The notes under the pieces were generated by a model. It saw nothing but the letters and a program-made list of their open reading frames with translations. It searched no databases and was not told the origin of the DNA. Of a stretch of DNA of 64,000 nucleotides, positions 16,779-23,789 are shown in pieces. Numbering within the stretch: position 1 is the stretch's first letter; every line of letters starts with the position of its first letter. The stretch is from an uncultured Mucilaginibacter sp. (GTDB lineage Bacteria > Bacteroidota > Bacteroidia > Sphingobacteriales > Sphingobacteriaceae), in the NCBI GenBank assembly GCA_903864275.1, contig CAIPFE010000040.1, positions 1 through 64,000 of the forward strand, read 5' to 3'. The translations under genes were made by a program, and so were the position numbers.

Positions 16779-16786
16779 TATTTTTG
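16779..16786 (+). promoter_or_regulatory. -7 box of the glmM promoter
   Basis: TATTTTTG followed by C matches TAnnTTTG. Transcription would start near 16793, about 12 bases before TTG 16805. The upstream in-frame TTG at 16784 falls inside this box, which argues against its use as the start codon. Confidence 0.5.
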
Positions 16787-16804
16787 CCACAAATATTTTA
16801 CACT

Positions 16805-18187
16805 TTGACATTAATCAAATCAATTTCGGGCATACGGGGCACTATCGGCGGTTCAGCCGGCGAAGGCCTGACACCCGTAGACATCGTAAAATTCGTATCA
16901 GCTTATGGCACCTGGGCAATTAATAAAACAGGCAGAAAAAAAATTATTTTGGGCCGTGACGCGCGCATATCCGGCAATATGGTGAATAGCCTGGTTGTCG
17001 GCACCTTGCAGGGTTTGGGTATTGATGTGGTTGATCTGGGCCTGTCAACTACCCCGACAGTTGAAATAGCGGTCCCTTTGGAGCGGGCGGCCGGCGGGAT
17101 CATATTAACGGCCAGCCATAACCCCAAGCAATGGAATGCGCTCAAATTGTTAAATGCGGATGGCGAATTTATCAGCGATGCTGAAGGGAAAGAGGTACTG
17201 GTAATCGCCGAAAAAGGCGACCTGAAATATGCTGATGTAAACGACCTGGGAAAAGTAAATAATGAAGAGAATTATCTGCAAAAGCATATTGACCTGATAT
17301 TGGCTTTGCCTTTAGTTGATGCCGAAGCGATCGCAAATGCCGATTTCAAAATAGCGATTGATTGTGTTAACTCAACCGGGGGGATTTTTGTTCCTGCTTT
17401 ACTGAAGGCGCTTGGGGTAAAAACGGTATTTGAATTGTATTGCGAACCTGACGGTAATTTTCCGCATAACCCGGAGCCCTTGCCGGAGAATCTTACTGAA
17501 CTTTCAAAGGTGGTATTAAGTAAAAGGGCCGATTTGGGTATTGCTGTTGACCCCGACGTTGACCGCCTTTGCTTTGTTTGTGAAGACGGCAATATGTTTG
17601 GTGAGGAATATACGTTGGTTACCGTGGCCGATTACGTTTTGCAGCATACCAAGGGTAATACAGTTTCGAACTTGTCATCGACCCGCGCTTTAAGGGATGT
17701 GACTGAAAAGGCAGGCGGCGTTTACTATGCTGCAGCAGTAGGGGAGGTGAACGTGGTGAACAAAATGAAGGAAGTAAACGCGGTGATCGGGGGCGAGGGC
17801 AACGGTGGGGTGATATATCCTGACTTGCACTACGGCAGGGACGCCCTGGTGGGAATAGCCCTGTTTTTAACCCATCTTGCAAAATATGGTAAATCCGTTT
17901 CACACTTAAGGAGTACATATCCCGGCTATTTTATCTCAAAAAATAAGATCACGTTAACGCCAGAAATGGATATCGACAGGTTGCTGCTAAAAATTGAAGA
18001 AAAATACAAAAAGCATCCGCACTCCACCATCGATGGCCTGAAAATAGAATTTGACAAAGAATGGGTACATTTGCGCAGGTCAAACACCGAGCCGATTATC
18101 CGTATTTACTCGGAAGGTACGTCGGAAACGGTTGCAAATAATCTTGCAAATAAGATAATTGCCGATATAAAAGAGATTTTAAAGTAG
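16805..18187 (+). CDS. glmM: Phosphoglucosamine mutase
   Basis: A 460-residue alpha-D-phosphohexomutase that converts glucosamine-6-phosphate to glucosamine-1-phosphate for UDP-GlcNAc, feeding peptidoglycan and lipid A. The active serine loop is TASHNPKQWNALK, the metal loop DPDVDRLCFV, the sugar loop GEGNGGVI and the phosphate loop RRSNTEPIIRIY. Neither phosphomannomutase nor phosphoglucomutase can be fully excluded, but the loop spelling and length favour GlmM. No ATG fits: the protein aligns from TTG 16805 (TLIKSISGIRGTIGG). The TAG stop is the first part of a GTCCGGAAG repeat. Confidence 0.88.
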   Translation: MTLIKSISGIRGTIGGSAGEGLTPVDIVKFVSAYGTWAINKTGRKKIILGRDARISGNMVNSLVVGTLQGLGIDVVDLGLSTTPTVEIAVPLERAAGGIILTASHNPKQWNALKLLNADGEFISDAEGKEVLVIAEKGDLKYADVNDLGKVNNEENYLQKHIDLILALPLVDAEAIANADFKIAIDCVNSTGGIFVPALLKALGVKTVFELYCEPDGNFPHNPEPLPENLTELSKVVLSKRADLGIAVDPDVDRLCFVCEDGNMFGEEYTLVTVADYVLQHTKGNTVSNLSSTRALRDVTEKAGGVYYAAAVGEVNVVNKMKEVNAVIGGEGNGGVIYPDLHYGRDALVGIALFLTHLAKYGKSVSHLRSTYPGYFISKNKITLTPEMDIDRLLLKIEEKYKKHPHSTIDGLKIEFDKEWVHLRRSNTEPIIRIYSEGTSETVANNLANKIIADIKEILK

Positions 18188-18316
18188 TCCGGAAGTCGGA
18201 AAGTCCGTAAGTCCGAAAGAAGCTGCAGCTGACAAGAACTATAGTTCGATTGCAAACGTAAAAATATAGAAAAAAACAATCTTCCGGACTTTCGGACTTT
18301 CCGGACTTTCGGACTC
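18186..18316. repeat. Inverted pair of GTCCGGAAG / CTTCCGGAC word arrays
   Basis: Purine words (AGTCCGGAAGTCGGAAAG and following, 18186-18221) start in the glmM stop codon. The complementary pyrimidine array (TCTTCCGGACTTTCGGAC, 18280-18316) ends 12 bases before the cysteine desulfurase start. Together they could fold into one long stem spanning the spacer. Confidence 0.75.
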
Positions 18317-18328
18317 AATTATTCCCCC

Positions 18329-19465
18329 ATGCGTGTTTATTTTGATAATGCTGCCACTACACCACTCGACCCCGAAGTGATGAAACAAATGTATAAGGTT
18401 ATGGAAAGCAATTATGGCAATCCATCGTCTATTCACGGGCATGGCAGGGAGTCGAGGGCGCTGGTTGAAAAGGCGCGTAAAACAGTTGCTAATTTATTGC
18501 ATACGTCACCTGCCGAGATTTTTTTTACCAGCGGCGGCACAGAAGCCGACAATACTGCTATCCGCTGTGGAATTACCGACAACAATATACAGCATGCCAT
18601 CACAAGCCGCCTCGAACACCACGCAGTTATCCATACGCTGGAGGCAATGCAGAGAGCCGGGAGCATAAAACTGAGCTTTGTAGATGTTGACGGCAAAGGA
18701 AATGTTGATTACCGGCATTTAGAAACATTGCTTAAAGATAATGAACGCAGCTTTGTATCATTAATGCACGCCAACAACGAGATTGGCACAATAACTGACA
18801 TTACGGTTGTAGGCGACCTTTGCGAGCAGTATAACGCCATTTTCCATTGCGACACGGTACAAACTATGGGCCATTACGCGCACGACCTCAGCAAGCTTAA
18901 AATGCATTTTATGGTATGCGCGGCCCACAAATTACATGGGCCCAAAGGTGTTGGATTTTTACATGTCAACCACCGGATAAAAATAAGGCCAATGATCTAT
19001 GGCGGATCGCAGGAACGCAATATGCGCGGCGGTACGGAAAACTTGTATGGCATTGTTGGTTTGGCAAAAGCCCTTGAAATCGCTTATGCCGAAATGGACC
19101 AGCACCAGCAGTACGTCCAGGGATTAAAAACTTACATGGTCGATCAGTTAAAAGAGAAAGTATCCGGCATAGATTTTAACGGCGAAATAGCGGCGGATAA
19201 AAGTTTGTATACTGTATTAAATGTGTCCTTCCCCGAAATGGAAATGGCCGATATGTTATTATTTAATCTTGATATAGCGGGTATTTCGGCCTCAGGGGGC
19301 AGTGCCTGCAGCTCGGGCAGTGATATTGGCTCGCATGTGCTTACTGCAATCGGCGCAAGCCCGTCGAGGCCGTCCGTAAGGTTTTCATTCTCAAAATATA
19401 ACACAAAAGAGGAAGTGGACTATACAGTTGCCAAAGTGCGCGAGTTGTGTTTGGTAAATGCCTGA
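18329..19465 (+). CDS. Cysteine desulfurase (NifS/IscS family)
   Basis: A 378-residue PLP enzyme that takes sulfur from cysteine, giving alanine and an enzyme persulfide for iron-sulfur clusters or tRNA thiolation. Landmarks are the start YFDNAATTPLDPEV, the substrate-side TSGGTEADN, CDTVQTMGH, the PLP lysine in CAAHKLHGPKG, and the mobile active-site loop SGGSACSSGSDIGSH bearing the reactive Cys. This matches the IscS/NifS group rather than SufS. No isc scaffold genes adjoin it; the neighbouring genes are glmM and a small disordered protein. Confidence 0.93.
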   Translation: MRVYFDNAATTPLDPEVMKQMYKVMESNYGNPSSIHGHGRESRALVEKARKTVANLLHTSPAEIFFTSGGTEADNTAIRCGITDNNIQHAITSRLEHHAVIHTLEAMQRAGSIKLSFVDVDGKGNVDYRHLETLLKDNERSFVSLMHANNEIGTITDITVVGDLCEQYNAIFHCDTVQTMGHYAHDLSKLKMHFMVCAAHKLHGPKGVGFLHVNHRIKIRPMIYGGSQERNMRGGTENLYGIVGLAKALEIAYAEMDQHQQYVQGLKTYMVDQLKEKVSGIDFNGEIAADKSLYTVLNVSFPEMEMADMLLFNLDIAGISASGGSACSSGSDIGSHVLTAIGASPSRPSVRFSFSKYNTKEEVDYTVAKVRELCLVNA

Positions 19466-19565
19466 TTTTTGTAAGTTGGCAGTTTTTAGTGCACGGTTTG
19501 CAGTGGCAACTAACTTTCATAAAACGACATTTTCTTTCGAAATTGGATGGATTGGCATGGATATT

Positions 19566-19593
19566 GGTTTATTTAATTATAAATTAATAAACC
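19566..19593. promoter_or_regulatory. Inverted repeat directly before a small-protein start
   Basis: GGTTTATT (19566-19573) and AATAAACC (19586-19593) are exact inverse complements around an AT-rich centre, ending one base before ATG 19595. It could be an operator or an RNA hairpin that hides the translation start. Confidence 0.5.
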
Positions 19594-19594
19594 T

Positions 19595-19894
19595 ATGAAA
19601 GCTAAAAATCAAAAAACCGGAAGAAATCAGGAACGCCCAGCCAAGGGACGTCCGAATGAAATTCCTGAAAAGAGGGAATCGGAACACGAAAATTTAGAGT
19701 ACCCGCATGAAACGGAGCAGGAGCAGCAGCAAAGCGGCAGCGATGCTTCTTACAGCGAACAGGCTGGTGTTACTCCGCCAAAACCACATGAATTTCCTGG
19801 AGTAGGTAATGCAAAAGGTGATTTTGTAAGCAAACCGTATGGCCGCACCACCGGCAGGATGGTTGGCTATGAACCGGGAACGGAAAGTATTTAA
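19595..19894 (+). CDS. Small hydrophilic, probably disordered protein
   Basis: A 99-residue protein with no hydrophobic segment. It is rich in Glu, Gln, Lys, Pro, Gly and Ser (KTGRNQERPAKGRP, HETEQEQQQSGSDASY) and ends GRTTGRMVGYEPGTESI. No family is recognised. The composition resembles hydrophilin-like or stress-linked disordered proteins of soil bacteria, but that is inference. It has its own terminator (19933-19957) and a palindrome just before its start; the next gene encodes a second protein of similar character, suggesting a functional pair under separate control. The coding call is supported by start, stop and signal placement. Confidence 0.65.
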   Translation: MKAKNQKTGRNQERPAKGRPNEIPEKRESEHENLEYPHETEQEQQQSGSDASYSEQAGVTPPKPHEFPGVGNAKGDFVSKPYGRTTGRMVGYEPGTESI

Positions 19895-19932
19895 GTCTGT
19901 ATGATCAATAAACATTAATTGTTTGGCAAAAG

Positions 19933-19957
19933 GGCTATCAAATGGATAGCCTTTTTG
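19933..19957 (+). terminator. Terminator after the first hydrophilic protein
   Basis: GGCTATC (19933-19939) pairs with GATAGCC (19945-19951) over a 5-base loop, followed by five T. It lies 39 bases after the stop codon and before the second small gene. Confidence 0.8.
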
Positions 19958-19990
19958 CTTCAATTCTTATCTGTAAATAAAAATAAGATC

Positions 19991-20203
19991 ATGAAAAATA
20001 GCAATGAAAACCCCGGTAAAAAAGAGGGTCTAAATAAAAACCAGCAATTAGGATCAACCCCTGTAACTAAGGGGGTTTATGCTGATAACGATAAATCAAA
20101 AAACTATAAATATGGCGCTGACAACCCCGAAGGCCCCGACTTTGATAAAGAGAGTAAGGATTCAGACGGCGATACAGGCCAAAATGCGGGTATTTTCAAA
20201 TAA
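19991..20203 (+). CDS. Second small hydrophilic, disordered protein
   Basis: A 70-residue protein rich in Asn, Lys, Asp and Gly (MKNSNENPGKKEGLNKNQQL, then GADNPEGPDFDKESKDSDGD), ending AGIFK. It lacks any hydrophobic core and matches no family I recognise. ATG 19991 is preferred because the longer frame from 19919 runs through the upstream terminator. It has its own strong terminator at 20225-20255. Similarity in character to the preceding 99-residue protein is compositional, not clear homology. Confidence 0.65.
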   Translation: MKNSNENPGKKEGLNKNQQLGSTPVTKGVYADNDKSKNYKYGADNPEGPDFDKESKDSDGDTGQNAGIFK

Positions 20204-20224
20204 ACAATTTCAAATCCTTTATAA

Positions 20225-20255
20225 AACAGGGCTGCCCGACAAAGGCAGCCCTGTT
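20225..20255 (+). terminator. Strong hairpin terminator
   Basis: AACAGGGCTGCC (20225-20236) and GGCAGCCCTGTT (20244-20255) form a perfect 12-bp stem with a 7-base loop. It follows the second small hydrophilic gene by 21 bases; the T stretch is short and broken. Confidence 0.8.
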
Positions 20256-20405
20256 TCGTTTAGACTGATTTTATTGTTGGGCTTTTGAACTTAATGAAGA
20301 TGGGAATAGTAATTTTTTGATTTATAGTATTTTGAAACATAAAATTGTTTACTTTCAAATCGTGTATATCACTGAAAGTTTACATCACAAAATACCTCGC
20401 CGATC

Positions 20406-23400
20406 ATGAATTATTTTTCTTCGTTAACTAAACTGCTGCTGCTAATAGCTATCAGTTTGCCTTTTACAGCGTTAGCCATTGATACAAAAGATACCCGGAT
20501 GCTCTCGCAGCCCGCAATCAGCGCAAACCACATCGCCTTTATATATGCGGAGGACCTGTGGGTTGCCAATACCGACGGCTCACAGCCAAAACGGCTTACG
20601 GTTGATGAAGGTATTGAATCAACCCCGTTTTTTTCGCCTGATGGAAAGCTGATCGCCTTTAGCGCGCAATATGAGGGTAACACCGATGTTTACGTAATTC
20701 CAGTGGATGGCGGTATCCCTAAAAGGCTTACCTGGCACCCTGCTGTTGATTTAGTAAGAGGTTTTACACCCGATGGCAAATCAGTTTTATTTGTTTCGCC
20801 GCGAAACACTTTTTCAAACAGGTACGCTAAGTTATTTACCGTGCCCGTTGCCGGCGGGAACGAAACACAGTTAGAAATCCCAAACGCTTATGATGCCACC
20901 TACTCGCCGGATGGGAAATACATGGCGTATACTCCTTTGAATGAAGTTTTTAAACAATGGAAACATTACAGGGGCGGTTCAATTGCCACAATCCTGCTTT
21001 TTTCGTTTGCCGATAAAGCAGTAGTAAAGATACCCCAGCCTGAGGGCGGCTGTAATGATACCCAGCCGGTTTGGATGGGCGATAAAATATATTTCAGGAG
21101 CGATAGGAACGGGGAGTTTAATTTATTCAGCTATGATATTGCATCCAAAGAAGTTAAGCAATTAACTGAGTATAAAGATTTCCCCGTATTAAATGCTTCC
21201 GGCGGCGACGGAAAGATCGTGTTTGAACAGGCAGGATACCTAAATATTTTCGATCCTGCCGCGGCATCTGCAAAAAAATTAACAATAGGCATAGCAGCCG
21301 ATCTGCTCGAACTACGACCACGCTTTGTAAAGGGAAATAACTATATCCGCTGGGCCGATATCTCACCTTCGGGCTCGCGCGTGGTATTTGATTTTCGGGG
21401 CGATATCATAACGGCCCCTGCCGAAAAAGGCGATTACCGAAATATAACCCAAACGCCGGGCGCCCATGAAAAATTTCCGGCATGGTCTCCGGACGGCAAA
21501 TCTGTTGCCTATTTTTCCGATGCTTCGGGCGAGTACCAATTGTACATCCGGGCGCAGGACGGCAAGGGCGACCCGAAAGTTTTTAATTTAAATGGGGCTG
21601 GTTTTTATGCCTATCCAAAATGGTCGCCGGATAGCAAAAAGATCAATTTTGTTGATAACAGCCGCAGCTTGTATGTACTGGATATAGCGTCAGGGGCCAT
21701 AACAAAGGTTGATGCCGATGACCTTTATACGCCTGATGCCTTCCGTGATATCGCCGGGAATTGGTCGGCAGACAGCAAATGGATAGCTTATACAAAAGTA
21801 CTTTCCACGCAATTTCAGCAGGTTTATCTTTATTCGCTGGCGGAGCAAAAATCGTATCCGGTTACCGACGGGCTTAGCGATGCCTCGGAACCCCGCTTTG
21901 ACCGCACCGGCAAGTATCTCTACTTTTTCGCCTCGACCGATGCCGGGCCTGTAATTAACTGGTTCGATCAGTCGAGTATTGATTTCAGAAAAACAAATTC
22001 TATTTATCTCGTTACACTTCAAAAGCGCACCATTTCGCCATTTGCGAAAGAAAACGATGAAGAAAAAATGAAAGCAGATACTGCGCAGGAAGCTAAAAAG
22101 CCTGCCGATAAAAAAGAACCAGAAGCTGAAAAAAATAAGGATCTTAAAATTGACTGGGATGGGTTGCAGGACAGAATTGTTGACTTACCGCTTAAAGCCG
22201 GCGACTACACCCAATTAGGCGTGGACAATAGCGGAGACCTGCTATATGTAAGCCGCATTGATGGCGGAGCCGGCGCGATGCATAAATATAACTTTAAAAA
22301 ACGTGCAGATAATGAAGTGGTTGATTTAGACAGCTATGTCCTTACCGCTGACGGAAAGAAAATGTTCTATAAAAAGGGCGATAGTTGGACAATAGCCAAT
22401 GCCGGCGACAAAGCCGAACCGGGCAAGGGAATGGTGAATGTGGGAGATCTCGAGGTGAAAATTGACCCGACGGCAGAATGGGCCAATATGTTTGATGAAG
22501 CCTGGCGGGTAAACCGCGATTATTTCTACGATCCCGGAATGCATGGTGTAAACTGGGCCGCTATGAAAAAGAAATATGCTGTTTTTCTTCCTGAACTGGC
22601 TTGCCGGAGTGATTTGAACATTTTAATCCAATGGATGTGCAGCGAATTGTCGGTTGGCCACCACAGGGTTGAGAATTTTGGCGACCGCATGTACACCCCT
22701 AAAGTGATACATGGAGGCTTATTGGGCGTTGACTATGCAGTTGCCAATAACAGGTATCAATTTAAAAAGATATACGGCGGTTTAAACTGGAACCCCAGTT
22801 TACGGTCGCCTTTAACGGAACCCGGTGTTAATGCAAAAGAAGGCGATTACCTGCTTGCAGTTAATGGTGCAAATGTAACCGCAGGTGATAATATTTATCA
22901 ATACTTTGAAAATACTGCTGGTAAGATTGTTGAATTGACAATAGGCCCCAATCCCGGTTACGAAGGTTCGAGGATAGTTAAGGTAGTGCCGGTTGATAAT
23001 GAATTTGCGTTGAGGAACCGTGATTGGGTAGAAAATAACCTGCGTAAAGTTACCGAGGCCACGCACGGACAGGTGGCTTATGTGTATGTGCCTAACACAG
23101 CCGAAGCAGGGCACGACTACTTTAAACGATATTTTTATCCCCAGGCGAATCGGAAGGCTATTATAGTCGACGAGCGTTTTAATGGCGGCGGCGATTTGGC
23201 CGATTACTATATCAACCTACTACTAAACCCTCACCAGGCTTACTGGCACATGCGGTACGGGAAAGATCTGAAGTCGCCTTCTGCATCCATACAAGGCCCA
23301 AAAGTAATGATAACAGATGAAACTGCCGGGTCGGGTGGGGATATGCTCCCCTGGATGTTCCGGAAATTTAAGGTGGGCACGCTGGTCGGCAAACGTACCT

Positions 23401-23672
23401 GGGGAGGATTAGTTGGTATATTAGGCTACCCTGAGTTTATTGATGGCGGCGATGTAACAGCCCCTAACGTAGGCATCTGGACGAAGGATGGCTTCATCGT
23501 CGAAAACGTAGGCATACCGCCGGATATTGAAGTGGAGCAAACCCCGGCGGATGTAATTGCAGGCAAAGACCCGCAATTGGAAAAGGCTATCGAGGTTGCC
23601 TTGCAGCAGCTAAAAGATAACCCGCAAACCGATCCCGTGCGGCCCCCGTTCCCGGTAAAGGTTAAAAACTAA
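20406..23672 (+). CDS. Tricorn-like protease, S41 family, exported
   Basis: A 1088-residue tricorn-protease homologue with a signal peptide (LLLLIAISLPFTALA). Residues about 35-360 and 360-570 form two beta-propellers built from PD40-type repeats such as STPFFSPDGKLIAFSAQ and KFPAWSPDGKSVAYFSD. A Lys/Glu-rich linker (about 555-580) leads to the C1, PDZ (GDYLLAVNGANVTAGDN) and S41 core domains. Catalytic candidates are the His pair in VGHHRV (752-753) and Ser976 in ETAGSGGDMLPW. It probably degrades peptides in the periplasm or outside. It is followed by an M16 peptidase in the same direction, so the two may form a peptide-degradation unit. Confidence 0.93.
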   Translation: MNYFSSLTKLLLLIAISLPFTALAIDTKDTRMLSQPAISANHIAFIYAEDLWVANTDGSQPKRLTVDEGIESTPFFSPDGKLIAFSAQYEGNTDVYVIPVDGGIPKRLTWHPAVDLVRGFTPDGKSVLFVSPRNTFSNRYAKLFTVPVAGGNETQLEIPNAYDATYSPDGKYMAYTPLNEVFKQWKHYRGGSIATILLFSFADKAVVKIPQPEGGCNDTQPVWMGDKIYFRSDRNGEFNLFSYDIASKEVKQLTEYKDFPVLNASGGDGKIVFEQAGYLNIFDPAAASAKKLTIGIAADLLELRPRFVKGNNYIRWADISPSGSRVVFDFRGDIITAPAEKGDYRNITQTPGAHEKFPAWSPDGKSVAYFSDASGEYQLYIRAQDGKGDPKVFNLNGAGFYAYPKWSPDSKKINFVDNSRSLYVLDIASGAITKVDADDLYTPDAFRDIAGNWSADSKWIAYTKVLSTQFQQVYLYSLAEQKSYPVTDGLSDASEPRFDRTGKYLYFFASTDAGPVINWFDQSSIDFRKTNSIYLVTLQKRTISPFAKENDEEKMKADTAQEAKKPADKKEPEAEKNKDLKIDWDGLQDRIVDLPLKAGDYTQLGVDNSGDLLYVSRIDGGAGAMHKYNFKKRADNEVVDLDSYVLTADGKKMFYKKGDSWTIANAGDKAEPGKGMVNVGDLEVKIDPTAEWANMFDEAWRVNRDYFYDPGMHGVNWAAMKKKYAVFLPELACRSDLNILIQWMCSELSVGHHRVENFGDRMYTPKVIHGGLLGVDYAVANNRYQFKKIYGGLNWNPSLRSPLTEPGVNAKEGDYLLAVNGANVTAGDNIYQYFENTAGKIVELTIGPNPGYEGSRIVKVVPVDNEFALRNRDWVENNLRKVTEATHGQVAYVYVPNTAEAGHDYFKRYFYPQANRKAIIVDERFNGGGDLADYYINLLLNPHQAYWHMRYGKDLKSPSASIQGPKVMITDETAGSGGDMLPWMFRKFKVGTLVGKRTWGGLVGILGYPEFIDGGDVTAPNVGIWTKDGFIVENVGIPPDIEVEQTPADVIAGKDPQLEKAIEVALQQLKDNPQTDPVRPPFPVKVKN

Positions 23673-23789
23673 GGCAATGATTTAACAGGCATTTTCGATC
23701 CGAAAATATTTCTATTTATATTTCAAACGCTATTTATAACTAATCATATTTTAAGCATTAGAGTAATTTTAACTTAAAACCAATCTCAC

